In this document: positions 33,754-44,400 of the stretch, in pieces
How positions within the stretch are numbered: position 1 is the first letter of the stretch
Layout of the letters: the number at the start of each line of letters is the position of its first letter
DNA from: Euclidia mi
Taxonomy: Eukaryota; Arthropoda; Insecta; Lepidoptera; Erebidae
Direction: 5' to 3'
Length of the DNA: 64,000 nt
NCBI GenBank assembly: GCA_944739405.2
Contig: OX123182.2
Coordinates: 22,951,326-23,015,325, forward strand
Program-made: the position numbers and the translations under genes
The notes under the pieces: generated by a model
The model's input: only the letters and a program-made list of their open reading frames with translations
Told to the model about the DNA's origin: nothing
Databases searched by the model: none

Positions 33754-34357
33754 CTTGACTCTATTGATATTTTAATAATATAATTTCTATATTTTAATAA
33801 TTATCTATTTTTTAATTCATTAATTTTGTGGTTTTAATTATCTGTATTAATTTCAATTTCTCATTTGACATTTTGTATTGTAATATTCTTTTAATGTATA
33901 TTTTTTATTATCATTATTTTTTAGTTAGTTAGTTAGCGGCGGTAGCCCAGTGGTGTACGTAACGGACTGCCGAGACGATGGTCTCGGGTTCGATCCCCAG
34001 GTACCTCGGGCACACACCTCTGACTTTTCGAAGTTATGTGTGTATTAAAAATTATCGCTCGCTTAATAATGTGCCCGGTAGATGGCAATAGGCTCGCCCC
34101 CTATTACATTGGGACCGAAACATATCTGGCGAAGTGTGGGTGTGTAATACACCTCTGCCTACCCCTTCGGGGATAAAAGGCGTGAAGATGTTATTTTTTA
34201 TTATATATTTAAAGTACCTATATTATCATTGTAATATTGATTTAATTGACATTGTTCTTTAATATTGGTTAATGACACTGTTTGTAAATGTAGCTTAAAC
34301 ATATAAGCGTATTGGTTAGCACTGTAAGCTCAAATTGTTTGTTTTTGTAAATAAATA
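33754..34357 (+). repeat. LINE 3' UTR, continuation of 20865-21435, split by BEL and a SINE
   Basis: The sequence after the second TACGC is AT-rich and non-coding and ends in GTAAATAAATAAAT near 34349-34362, like the tail of the sister copy at 16570-16598. It holds a SINE at 33924-34190. I infer continuity from the BEL target duplication and the tail type, not from an alignment of the UTRs. Confidence 0.6.
33924..34190 (+). repeat. SINE, head type 2 (tRNA-like) with the shared tail
   Basis: The copy is flanked by the 10-bp duplication TTATTTTTTA (33914-33923 and 34191-34200). After GTTAGTTAGTTAG comes a tRNA-derived head with A-box TAGCCCAGTGG (33943-33953) and B-box GGTTCGATCCC (33987-33997). 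Then follows a central part (CTGACTTTTCGAAGTTATGT) and finally the shared tail (GTGCCCGGTAGATGGCAATA, GGCGAAGTGTGGGTG, CCTCTGCCTACCCCTTCGGG, GGCGTGA). Head and central part differ from the type 1 copies while the tail is the same. Confidence 0.82.
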
Positions 34358-34904
34358 AATATCGCACACCTAGATCTAAACTGAGACCACTCAAAAAATG
34401 ACATTTTTCAGGAGACGAAAAAAACGTATATCTGCAGTTTTTGCTAAGGAAGCTAAGCAATTTAATTTGATTCTAGATGATAAATAGCTTGTTTAATGTC
34501 ACTGTATGTATATAAACTGGGACTAAAATTCAATCCTTTATATCGATAATCGCCGTATTTTTAGTTGTTACTCTTTAGTGTGGTGACTTGGTGTAAAAAA
34601 TAAACACCAATTAGACTTGAATCAGTTTTATTGAATCATTTTGAGTTGTACATTTATTAGTACAAAAAATATATGAACAATTATTCAAACAAAAGTGGTC
34701 TAAACGAGTGGTATAACATTAATTAATAATGAAACATCAATAAATACCACACACTAAAAGTTATAAATTAATGTATAGTAACTATCAATGAAAATAGGAA
34801 TTACTAACGTAAAAAGGGAACAACAATTTGAGATATTTTTCTCTTATAATCAAAAAGGGCTTTTATCTTAAACAAATAAAAATAAAACTTTATATAAGTC
34901 GGCA
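34358..34904. other. no gene recognised
   Basis: AT-rich sequence without an open frame of note. No RNA gene or element boundary seen. Confidence 0.5.
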
Positions 34905-34909
34905 AGTGA

Positions 34910-35015
34910 TTTGTCATCATCATCATCTTTATCAGCCTTTAACAGTCCACTGCTGGACTAGGCCTCTCCTTCGAAAGGAGGAATTGGCCTACTATACCAC
35001 GCTGGCCAAACGGGT
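34910..35015 (-). repeat. LINE 3' tail relic with (GAT)n end
   Basis: The plus strand reads CATCATCATCATC, TTAACAGTCCACTGCTGGAC and TAGGCCTCTCC: the complement of a LINE 3' end of the kind seen at 48054-48115. It borders the left edge of the decayed gene at 35032-36053, whose last recognisable codons end at about 35040. It probably inserted into or next to that gene. Confidence 0.55.
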
Positions 35016-35031
35016 TGGTAAAGGGTTTGTA

Positions 35032-36053
35032 TCAAGTCTTCCTTCTCTTACAGTGCTGTTCTCTACACGTTGATTTGTCACTGCAAATAAATTCCCTTGA
35101 TGTTTGTGCCCTCAAGTAATGAGACTCAATCCTAGGGACACTATGAATGAACTCTGCAACACTTTCTTTAATTCCCGCATCAATTTGTGATTGATTACCG
35201 TGCCTGCCTCTGAAATCGTTGACTACAATACCGGCATCATGTTTCATACGGAGAGCATTAGTAATACTGTGTTACTCAAGACAAGTGTAGCCTTAAAAAA
35301 TACTTTACAAACTCGAATTTTTTGCCAGCTATTTCGAAATAATATGCTCTATTAAGATTTCTATACTCCTGTGTGCAAGAATACCTGTACTTTGGTTTGA
35401 TTTCATGACTATGCCTGATTATGTACTCCCTCTGCCCTTTAAGATCTGCTGAACTCCAACAACCATCAAAGATGTTTTGTCTTGTTTCTTCGGAAATCTC
35501 AAAACTACAACGTTGTCTGCAACTTTCGCCGCAAGCCAGGCGAAATTTCCTTTCAGGCAAAATTTTTGTTATTTTTAGATAAAGACTGGTAAGCCTTACC
35601 AGAATTCCTTAGGACTTTAGAAATATAAGCTTTCTATGACGGTTCTCTTCTTACCCTCGTCTTTCCTCTTTTTACTTCTTTATGGATATCTTGACTCTGA
35701 GGCTGTGTAATAGTATTTGTAACATCCCTGGATTCAGTAACAACAACGTTTTGGGTTTGAGGCTGTCCAGCAGTTGATGTATCAGCTGTGGTTTCAATTT
35801 CAAAAGCTTCTTGGCTTTGAGGCTGTGCTACGGTGTCAGGGATAGGCCCTGGTTTCAGTTCGGAATCAGAACTACTGCCACTAGAACTATCGCTAGAATT
35901 CGAAGAGTCTGATGACGTATTGCTACTTGAAGAAGATGACGATGAAGATGGAATAACTTTACGGGAAATAGTCTTCTTCTTTTTAAGGCCATAACTTGGA
36001 TCAGTATCGGAGTCATCTACAAAACTCTTCACTTGGTGAAGTAATAAAATCAC
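35032..36053 (-). pseudogene. decayed gene of an unnamed, repeated insect family
   Basis: Three open blocks lie in order on the minus strand. Block 1 (36053-35634) starts near FVDDSDTDPSYGLKKKK, then has an acidic serine run and a linker with three PQ(S/T)Q repeats. Block 2 (35560-35276) has RLACGESCRQRCSFEI, RQNIFDGCWSSADLKGQREY and KPKYRYSCTQEYRNLNRAYY. Block 3 (35247-35032) reads VVNDFRGRHGNQSQID and FIHSVPRIESHYLRAQTSRE. I recognise this order from multi-copy predicted proteins in aphids, moths and other insects, but know no function; a transposon origin is likely. The blocks are joined by single-base frameshifts (near 35575 and 35265-35250), so I call it a pseudogene. An intron near 35650 (GGTAAGAAG on the minus strand) is a weaker alternative. 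The C-terminal half is missing. Confidence 0.5.
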
Positions 36054-36149
36054 TCTTAATTTGTCTGCTACAGCCTGGTTTCGTCACTATCGCACTAGTG
36101 TTAATTGGAATATTTTCTTTATTTTTTTACATTTATACTTTTAGTTAAG

Positions 36150-36265
36150 TCATCTTCATTAGCTATTAATAGGATTTCTTTATTAATTAAGTCTTCTTCA
36201 TTAGCTATTTAAAGGTTCTCTTTGTCAATTAAGTCTTCTTTATTAAGTGTTAATCGGTTTTCTTT
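36150..36265. repeat. short imperfect tandem repeat
   Basis: TTAAGTCTTCTTCATTAGCT or close variants recur at about 36145, 36188 and 36228, each followed by TATTAATAGG-like and TTTCTTT words. There are about two and a half units of 40 to 45 bp. It is non-coding. Confidence 0.5.
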
Positions 36266-36608
36266 ATATCGTTCATTGATGATATTAATAAGAAAACAGC
36301 CTAGATTAATTTTTCTCTGAAATAGAAAATACAGTTATTGTAAATTGTAACTATTCAGCAATAGTGAGTTAACTCAAAAAAATCTTTAAAAGCAGTCGTG
36401 AAATCGTTTGATTAAGAACATTGTATTGGAAATAGATAACCTTTATAATACCGTACACGATTTTTAAGCGACACATGTAAAATGCCACTTTGTAGAGGGA
36501 AAAAACATTGAAACAAATTTGTTTCAACAATAGTAGGATAACTAGAAATTTACGTATTGATCAACCTAATCAAAGTCAAATCAAAATAGCAACTAAATAT
36601 TTTCGTAC

Positions 36609-36859
36609 TGTTACAGGCCACTCTAACCACTGAACCTGCTATCCCTAACAGTTAAATCCCTTACTCAGCATGCCTGTTAGTTATCGTAATAGACGCTACC
36701 ATGATCCCCATCAGTCCGTTCCTATCCTCCACGGTGCGCGGTAGTCCCAAATCATTCTCACCATTGTAATTATTGTATTAAATTGTCAAGGACAAAATAA
36801 ATCATTTTCAAATCTAAAAACTGTTTTTTAAAAACGCTTTCTCAAGTCGCATCGTAACA
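36609..36859 (+). repeat. Gypsy 5' LTR, 251 bp
   Basis: The LTR starts TGTTAC and ends GTAACA, a perfect 6-bp inverted repeat. It is followed after one base by the primer-binding site. No second copy occurs in the window. Confidence 0.75.
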
Positions 36860-36860
36860 T

Positions 36861-36881
36861 TGGTGGCAGCGGTGGGATAAC
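36861..36881 (+). promoter_or_regulatory. primer-binding site of the Gypsy element
   Basis: TGGTGGCAGCGGTGGGATAA directly follows the LTR. It resembles the serine-tRNA type sites of the insect 17.6/297 group (TGG.G.CAG.GGT.GGAT). The tRNA assignment is by memory of the family and unproven. Confidence 0.6.
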
Positions 36882-37563
36882 AAAATCCCAGGTATCCTCC
36901 GAGTGCATAAAACCGTACCGTTAAACAAGCTACATTCCAGTGCAGTGAGAAAAGTGATAATAATTCTAAATCCATATTTACCATTTCCAAATCAAAACCG
37001 CGACATACTCATAAAGTGTATTCGAGTTGATTGTGAGAGTTAAAGTCGAGTAAGGAAACAATAGTACTATACCGCGGAACGTGATTCGCGTTCTTCTTAC
37101 ATACAAACCAACTTCTTATCCAGAGTGCTATCCTATATATCTCGTCCTGTTAGACGAGAGAAGTCCTGCTAGAAGATGCTGTATAATATGTTCCTGCTGG
37201 GTGTGTTCCTGACTTCAATGTGAGTAACTGTTCACCATTTATACTTACCAGTGCAAACCATATTCAGTGCAGTGCAATTTCCAGTGTTACAGTGATCCAA
37301 AACATACGTTTTATAATAAACTAGACTAACTAACTTAATATCCGATACTATAATTTCGACTCATTCGTCGGATGTAATTTAGACGACTTATTCGAGATAA
37401 GAATAGCGCCGTCCACTCGCAGTCATAACAAAGCGATAAGGCTCGCTTAAGTTCGTAGAATTCGTGTCTGACTATTCTTTGTTACTTACCATTCTATTGT
37501 AACGAATACTGCCAATACTTATAACCTTGATTTTATTTAGCCTGTTTTGATTATTAAACTACA

Positions 37564-38458
37564 ATGTCACGGGAAGAACTCAAGAAGCCTATTGCAGTGC
37601 AATCTGACTCTGTTGATTTAAATGTTTTAATTAAGTTCATAAAACCTTATGACGGTTCTAGGGACAAACTCACACCTTTTGTAACTAACTGTTCAAATGC
37701 ATACAACCTTGCTTCTACGAACCAAAAACCCATATTGTTCAGGTATATTTTAAGCCAAATCCAAGGACGAGCGGAAACTGCATCTTCCATTAAAGATTTT
37801 AATAATTGGGATCAACTTAAAGACTTTTTAAATACTCAATTTGGCGAGCGAAAATGCTATTCACATTTACTAACCGACCTTCAAGAGTGTCGGCAAATGA
37901 ACACAGAAACGGTTACACAATATTCCCTGCGTTTAGAGACATGTTTATCCCAGTTGTTAACTGATTTCAGTTAACAATCTAAGCAATTCCAAGAAATCAG
38001 AGCTTCCTGGCAAAACTAGTGCAATGGAGGAAGTAGCCCTTCACACCTTTGTCCTTGGTCTACACCCAAGAATATCAAACAATGTTCGGGTTCGATCCCC
38101 GAAAACACTGAATGAGGCGATTAACGCAGCCGTTTCAGAGGAAAAAATTCTGCAATTTGTCAACAGGAAATCACACCCTAACGCCGACTCAGGATCTTCA
38201 CGACCAAGGTCATTTCCAAAACCTGAAAGTGAGTCACAGGAGTTTAGACCTAATAACGCTTTCCAAAACAAACCGCGAGCTTACCCACTTTATTGCCGAT
38301 ACTGCAAGTTTCCTGGTCACGTCATTGAAAACTGCCGTAAACGGGAATACAATAATAAAAGGTTCGGTAATTTACAGAGCAATCAAACTCAAAATCGAAC
38401 CAATTTCGTGGATCAAGGAGAAGACGTTGTTGACACTAATACTGATTCTTTAAACTAA
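37564..38458 (+). pseudogene. Gypsy gag, frameshifted
   Basis: The ATG at 37564 opens a frame of 136 codons (MSREELKKPI, LIKFIKPYDGSRD, YILSQIQGRAETASS) that stops at 37972-37974. A shift of one base there leads into a second frame through MEEVALHTFVLGLHPRI (38024) to a stop at 38456-38458. The C-terminal CCHC knuckle CRYCKFPGHVIENC binds RNA in this family. The capsid part resembles gag proteins of insect Gypsy elements. A natural translational frameshift inside gag is not expected, so I read the break as decay. Confidence 0.8.
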
Positions 38459-38515
38459 ATCGAGGCCCGCGTTGGTGTCGGTCGGGCCACCGCATCCCAA
38501 AATCCGACATTGCTT

Positions 38516-38750
38516 GCTATATCCAAAATAATAATTTTAATTCCTTAAATAATAAATACTTATCAAATCCAAGGTCAATGGCAACCGTAACAAGGCTATG
38601 CCATGACTATTCTAGTACTAAATCCTTGCTATATCCTAATGTTGATAAAATAAATAATTACTCTAATAAATACTTACCAAATCCAAGGTCAACGGCATCC
38701 ACAACAAGGACACGCCATGATAATTTTAATGCTAAATCCTTACTATATCC
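38516..38750 (+). repeat. tandem duplication between gag and protease
   Basis: The block AATAAATACTTATCAAATCC to CTATATCCT (38551-38640) returns at 38665-38750 with about ten changes, a period of 114 bp. A half unit (CTTGCTATATCC...AATAAATACT) lies just before. The duplicated part is translated as a low-complexity Asn/Ser/Lys spacer upstream of the protease. Confidence 0.7.
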
Positions 38751-41700
38751 TTTGAATAGAAATAAATCTTCGTTAACCGTGAAGAATAACCTTTCGGGTC
38801 AACAATCAGTTACGCGTTCGAGCCCCCTTCCTGAAAAAAATAAAATTAATAATTCAAATAATAGTATTGTAGAAAATAAAATTAATTCGGAATCAATTCA
38901 AGATCCTAAAATCTATAACTATACAACAAATATTTCCCGTAAGTTCTTACCTTATATAAAAATACTTACCTCTGTATCCTCAAAGCCGTTATCTTTACTA
39001 GTTGACACAGGTGCATCATTCAGCCTTATATCAAAGTCCTGTATTGAAAAGATGCCTGAAATTACTAAATCCATTATTAAATTTAAAGGCATTGACTCCT
39101 CGGGTACTAAGTATACACTAGGTCACATCCCTATAGAATTTGGTTTATTAAAACATAATTTTCACGTCGTTGAAGGCGTTGATCGATGACGGTATAATCG
39201 GCAGCGATATTTTTGATTCCATGAACGGTAATATTGACTACCACTCAAACTAGCATTCAAACTTCATTTCAACGAACCTGTTTGTGTAATACCTGCTAGA
39301 TGCGAAACTGTAAAAGAATGTAGTGTCTCGAATCCGGAAGTCGATGAAGGCTTTATATTAGACCAGAATCCTATAAAAAACCTGATTATAGCTAATTGTG
39401 TAGTGAAAGTAAAAAACAATTCTCGTATTAATATTTCCGTAGTAAATGTTTCAGAACATCCTTTATCTTTCAACCCTGACCTAAAATTAGAAATAACACC
39501 TTACGACCCCAAAGAAGTTCAACGAATCTGCAATTTTCAGACTGACAATATGCAGTGTGGCCGCGATGATTCCTATTCCCGCACGAAAAAGGTGCTTGAT
39601 CAAATTCACGTATCTCATTTAAATACCGAAGAGAGTTCTGCACTCCTAAATGTTTGTAGCGAATTCTCAGACATTTTCCACCTCCCAGGTGACCAATTGA
39701 CTTACACGAATGCCATCCAACATGAAATTAAAACTTCTACTTCAGTCCCAATCCATGTTAAGTCATACCGTTTTCCAGAATGTCATAAAAAAGAGGTTAA
39801 ATCTCAAATTGAAAAAATGCTTAACCAAGGTATTATTAAACCATCCGTATCGCCCTGGTCATCACCCATCTGGGTGGTGCCTAAAAAATTAGACGCTTCC
39901 GGTGAAAGAAAGTGGCGAGTAGTGATAGATTACCGAAAGCTAAACGATGTAACTATCGGCGACTCATATCCCATCCCGCACATATCCGAAATCCTAGATC
40001 AACTTGGCAGAAGCAAATACTTTAGTACTTTAGATCTTGCTTCCGGTTTTCACCAAATTAAAATGAAACCGGAAGACGTCGCTAAGACAGCATTCTCCGT
40101 ACCTCAAGGCCATTATGAATTCACTCGTATGCCATTTGGTTTAAAAAATGCCCCTTCTACGTTTCAACATTTAATGAATTCGGCTCTCTCCGGCTTACAA
40201 GGCATACAATGCTTTGTTTATTTAGATGACATTGTGATCCATGGATTTGACCTTGACTCTAACATCGAAAACCTTTCTAACGATTTTAAGCGTCTCCGTA
40301 GTTTTAATTTGAAGTTGCAACCAGAAAAATGCGAATTCTTGCGCAAAGAAGTCTCCTACCTAGGACATATCATCACAGACGAAGGAGTCAAACCAAACCC
40401 AGATAAAATAAAGGCAGTCCACCAATTCCCTACTCCAAAATCCCCGAAAGATATAAAATCATTTTTGGGCTTCGTTTCGTATTATCGTAGATTTATCCAT
40501 GATTTTTCTAAAATAGCCAAACCTTTGACTAATCTCCTCATGAAAGATATTCCATTTAAATGGGAACATGAACATCAACTTGCATTCGATACCCTAAAAC
40601 ACAGACTGACTTCAGCACCATTATTGATTTACCCCGATTTCTCTAAACCATTCATATTAACTACTGATGCCTCTAATTACGCCATAGGCGCGATACTATC
40701 CCACGGAGAATTGGGTAAAGATAGACCTATCGCCTATGCATCCCGCACTTTAAATAAAAGTGAGTGTAACTATAACACCACCGAAAAGGAATTGCTTGCT
40801 ATATTGTTTGGATGCAAAACATTCCGTCCGTACCTGTACGGCAGAACTTTCCAAATTGTCACTGACCATCGACCCCTAAAATGGCTCTTCAATCATAAAG
40901 ACCCTGGTAGCAAACTACAGAGATGGCGGTTGAAACTCGAAGAGTACGAGTATGAGATAGTGTACCGAAAGGGCAAATTCAACGCTGTTGACGCTCTCTC
41001 TAGATACCCTTATGAAGACACTAAGCTAATAAATCCAATTGCTCCACAACCAGTTCCAGGCCCTTCATGGGCTGATGATAACAATCCTATATTTCCTGAT
41101 TCGAATGATGATGTGATGATGATGCTTCTTATTCAGATATATTTGAAAGCCTTAAAAACCTTAGAAATGAACTAATAGTTTGCCATAGCGACGAAGTCAA
41201 ATCTATAGCAATTACTTATTTCAAAAATCCATTCGATAAGCACTATTTTACCAAAATCTATAATATTATTCTGTATTTATTTAATAACACTGGCATTGAA
41301 ATACATATTTACCATAATAATATTCAATACCCGTCACTAAGCGAAATCAAACAAATTCTTAGAGACAATCACGACTTACCTGATGCTGGTCATGTAGGAT
41401 CGACTAGAATGTATAGTAGAGTAGCCGAACGCTACTACTGGAAGGGCATGTGATCAGACATACAGGACTATGTAAAATCGTGTCAACAATGCCAAAGTAA
41501 TAAAGCGCTTCGTCAAACGAATAGAGCTCCCATGCAGATCACTAGTACCGCAAACACAGCCTTCAAAAAGGTATTTCTTGACATAGTAGGTCCATTACCA
41601 AAGTCTGGTAGTGCTAAGCTAAAATACATCCTTACATTACAAGATGACCTTACGAAATACTCAGCAGCGTATCCCATTAGGAGCACGACAGCAGAAGAAA

Positions 41701-42105
41701 CCAGCGAATGTCTTATACATTTCATATCCGTATTCGGTATCCCTAAATATATAGTATCAGACCAAGGAACCAACTTTACTGCCGAACTCTTTAAACAAAC
41801 ATGCTCTTTCCTCAGAATAAAACAAATTTGGTCGACTCCTTACCATCCTCAGACACAAGGTGCCTTAGAGAGAAGCCACTCCACTTTGAAGGAGTATCTT
41901 AAGTCATACATTAATCAAAGCCCAGAATCCTGGTCAAAATATGTATATACCGCTATGTTAGCCTACAATACCAATATCCATTGCACAACAAACTTTACAC
42001 CCCACGACCTTGTTTTTGGAAAAAAGCCATATATGCCTAATTCAATTTATGAGAATAGTGTTGACGCAACTTACCCTGAGTATGTGAGAATACTTCAACA
42101 GCGAT
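38578..42105 (+). pseudogene. Gypsy pol: protease, reverse transcriptase, RNase H, integrase (truncated)
   Basis: Protease: LLVDTGASFSLIS near 38995 (catalytic DTG). A frameshift follows at about 39180-39187, an in-frame TAG at 39251-39253 and another shift before 39256. The frame 39403-41175 then carries the reverse transcriptase (WRVVIDYRKLN, FSTLDLASGFHQI, FTRMPFGLKNAPSTFQ, catalytic YLDD about 40219-40230) and RNase H (LTTDASNYAIGAILS, NYNTTEKELLAI, TDHRPLKWL). A frameshift lies in the GATGAT repeats near 41105-41125. The integrase (LDIVGPLPKSG, VSDQGTNFTAELF, TPYHPQTQGALERSHSTL) has a TGA at 41451-41453 inside its zinc-binding part and is cut at about 42105. Confidence 0.88.
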
Positions 42106-42374
42106 TTGTTGCTGCATTTTCGAGCCGCCCCAGAGTCCAGCATTTTACTTATCTCATGGGACATTTCTTTGGAACAGTTTATTTGGTATCGTCCACAGGT
42201 TTCTTTGCTAAATCTGTATGATGGTGGTCGGATAAGGAATGGTATCCGGTACCCTGAAAGAATTGATAAAATACATTTTGGTGCCCCTATTGTTTCCCAT
42301 ACTTGAAGTTTTTTACTAACTTGCCCTGCGCGAAATTTAGAATTTTTTGTTTCTATTTTGCTTATCAGGAACAC
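42105..42374 (-). pseudogene. DIRS reverse-transcriptase start, truncated
   Basis: The frame opens at 42374, overlapping the gag end by 38 bp, as is usual in DIRS elements. The block KFRAGQVSKKLQVWETI and then ILSILSGYRIPF is characteristic for the start of DIRS reverse transcriptases. EMSHEISKMLDSGAARKC follows and the homology ends at the Gypsy junction. The catalytic core is missing. Confidence 0.7.
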
Positions 42375-43770
42375 GTTTCGTTGGAACTCGAGATCTCTCT
42401 GGTTTTCGTCTTGTCGAGTATTTGTGATGACTGATCTGTTGAGATCTCTCTCTCGGTTCTGATGTTGTAGGAAGCGGTCTTCTTTCTCGAAATGTTCCTC
42501 GGTTTGGAAATGTTGAAGAGGATGTGGTTTTCCGGAATTTGCCAGGAAAAAGCTTGCCTATACCTCCTTGCTCTTTTAATAATTCTGACAGTTGAGGTTC
42601 TGCGAATAAGTGGCTTTCTGAAGGTGGTATAGTGTGCAGCAGGTCTTTAAGAACCTTATTTTGAGGTTTGTAAATCCCTCTTCTCTGCTGAATCACCTCT
42701 GCCCGTTTTCCGCAGGTGTATTGGAGGAGGGAGTCAGAACTCTTGCGAAATGTTGATTCAGGGCTCAGAAATTTTTTGCTTATGTATGTTTTCACCGTGG
42801 CCGGTGCGTCTTCATATATATCCTGGAACGTACGACGCTGTTGCAGTAGACCATGTGTGATTGCGCCAAGGCATAAGTCCAAATAAGAGTCGTTGGCTTT
42901 TGTGATTTTGGCATCACATTCTTTCGTTCCGGGGGTGAAGTTCTGCAAAGGTTCTGTCGCGAAGTCTTGTTCGACGTCTAGGTCTGCATTTTGCCTCTGT
43001 TCGACGAGAGGTGGTGCGACCCAGTTATCTTCCTCCGGATTCGGTGCTAAGGCCTCTACGTCAGTGCTGTAGTTCGTATATGATTCTGGCGATGGTATGC
43101 GCTGAGATGAGCTCATTGATCCAGCTCGTTTGTCCCTGCTCAGCATTAACTTGACATTCTCGTTTGTGCTTTGCGCTATAGTGCAGAGTTTTTCTAAGAT
43201 GAAGTTTTGCTGAGCCATGAAGTCACTTATCTTAGGCTCTTTTGCAGCTACGGAAGGATACGGACTGTGACTTCTCTTGGACGCACGTGAGCTGCTGGCA
43301 ATCGAAAGCGATTCTGGGCAGTTCGAGCCCCCTGCCTTCAGTATCTCTGACGCTTCCTGCCTGGAAATTAGTTCGCCTTTTATCATATTTATGGTCTCAT
43401 CAAATTTGTTGTATGCTTGTACGGGATGTACTTTTGTCATTACACTGAGGGGAGCGTAGATTAGCGCTCGACCCAATGGCCATGTAAGTAAGATTCTTTT
43501 AATCTTTCTATAACGGCGTTCACTGAGAGACAGCTCTGAGCTATAAGCCTGCGTTAGCCTGACCGTTGGGATTGCAAAGCGTAGCCTGCATTCCGAGTCT
43601 GAGGAAATAGTTTCTCCGAAAAGGTCCTTGTAGGTCACCACATTTATAACCCAGGATCTCCAGGTATCTGGGTATACCTCATCTAAGAGGTTCACAATAT
43701 TATTGAAGAACCTTTCTTCTTTCACCGGAGGTCGCCACTCAGTCAGAGTGCCCATTGTTGTTTGCTCCAT
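42337..43770 (-). CDS. DIRS gag-like protein, intact
   Basis: An uninterrupted frame of 477 codons with ATG at 43770. It begins MEQTTMGTLTEWRPP. The N-terminal third is hydrophobic and well structured (FFNNIVNLLDEVYPDTWRSW, RRYRKIKRILLTWPLGRALI). The middle is serine-rich, and the last 70 residues are basic with RERRPLPTTSEPRERS and RRKPERSRVPTKRV. The family is known only as the putative nucleocapsid of DIRS elements and no catalytic motif is expected. An intact frame in a truncated element suggests either a recent truncation or chance survival. Confidence 0.7.
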   Translation of the reverse strand: MEQTTMGTLTEWRPPVKEERFFNNIVNLLDEVYPDTWRSWVINVVTYKDLFGETISSDSECRLRFAIPTVRLTQAYSSELSLSERRYRKIKRILLTWPLGRALIYAPLSVMTKVHPVQAYNKFDETINMIKGELISRQEASEILKAGGSNCPESLSIASSSRASKRSHSPYPSVAAKEPKISDFMAQQNFILEKLCTIAQSTNENVKLMLSRDKRAGSMSSSQRIPSPESYTNYSTDVEALAPNPEEDNWVAPPLVEQRQNADLDVEQDFATEPLQNFTPGTKECDAKITKANDSYLDLCLGAITHGLLQQRRTFQDIYEDAPATVKTYISKKFLSPESTFRKSSDSLLQYTCGKRAEVIQQRRGIYKPQNKVLKDLLHTIPPSESHLFAEPQLSELLKEQGGIGKLFPGKFRKTTSSSTFPNRGTFRERRPLPTTSEPRERSQQISHHKYSTRRKPERSRVPTKRVPDKQNRNKKF

Positions 43771-43912
43771 CTGAAAGCGTTTTTATGCGTAAATTCGTAC
43801 GCTGCTGGTGAAATGCACGCAGCTGCTAATTGTAACGGTCACCACGCGTCACCCGTGCAGACTACATATCGCTTGTCTAACAGCCGACATGAAGTATAAG
43901 CAGACGATCGCA

Positions 43913-43970
43913 CAGACGACACGTCGCCTGCCACAGACGACACGTCGCCTGCCACAGGCGACGCCGTCTG
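43913..43970 (-). repeat. 21-bp tandem repeat in the DIRS leader
   Basis: CAGACGACACGTCGCCTGCC plus A occurs twice in direct order (43913-43933 and 43934-43954). A third, partly inverted version follows (CAGGCGACGCCGTCTG). Each unit holds the small palindrome CGACACGTCG. It lies about 145-200 bp upstream of the gag start. Confidence 0.7.
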
Positions 43971-44019
43971 CATGCTTAGGCGACAGACGGCTGCCGAAAG
44001 CAACGGGTGAATTGGATAA

Positions 44020-44114
44020 ACTAAGGGCTTTCCTTAGTAATATACTTTTGTGTGCCGTCCTGGGAGCGGGCAAACATTAAAACATCACATAGTAAACGGG
44101 GCTTTCCCGTTTAC
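44020..44114 (-). promoter_or_regulatory. pair of hairpins with the same loop in the DIRS leader
   Basis: ACTAAGG (44020-44026) pairs with CCTTAGT (44032-44038) around GCTTT. GTAAACGGG (44092-44100) pairs with CCCGTTTAC (44106-44114) around the same five bases GCTTT. The perfect stems are 7 and 9 bp. Two different stems on one loop suggest selection for structure, but the function is unknown. Confidence 0.55.
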
Positions 44115-44400
44115 TTATTATCTGTAAAATAAAAATAGTAACAATAACGCTTACCTTTACGAAACAGAAGTAAAATATAGACGACTATTCTATTTGTACT
44201 GTACTGTTTCGACATTAGTGTTTACTTCGACAATCCAAGACGTACTGAGGAGCGAAGCGATTCGCCCGGCGCGGCAGTGATGTGCGAACGGAGAGGGGGG
44301 CGCGCGACGCGCGGGGAGAGTGTATGGGTAGGGATTTAGTGTTGTCACTTGCGAAAATCCAAGAGGTAATCTCAAAGTGGGTCCAGCGTAGCTCGGACAC

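Larger units (their letters stand above)
36609..42105 (+). mobile_element. Gypsy-type LTR retrotransposon, 3' end missing
   Basis: The element has a 5' LTR (36609-36859), a primer-binding site, a 0.7-kb leader, gag with one zinc knuckle, protease, reverse transcriptase, RNase H and most of the integrase. At about 42105 the integrase frame stops abruptly in minus-strand DIRS sequence, so the integrase end, any env-like gene and the 3' LTR are gone. Order and motifs fit the Ty3/Gypsy group, near the insect gypsy/17.6 type. At least four frameshifts and two stops make it inactive. As the 3' LTR is missing, neither age nor target duplication can be read. Confidence 0.9.
42105..44400 (-). mobile_element. 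DIRS-type retrotransposon, truncated
   Basis: On the minus strand a leader (44400-43771) is followed by an intact gag-like gene and only the first 90 codons of the reverse-transcriptase ORF. Such elements integrate with a tyrosine recombinase and leave no target duplication, so the junction to the Gypsy element at about 42105 shows none. Most of pol, the methyltransferase-like and recombinase genes and the right terminal repeat are absent. The outer end near 44400 is only estimated; the leader is GC-rich and probably contains the terminal repeat. Confidence 0.7.

Noticed and set aside
37961..37980. Programmed frameshift in Gypsy gag.
   Set aside because: It lies within gag, not at the gag-pol border, and has no slippery heptamer. 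Several other breaks in the element point to decay.
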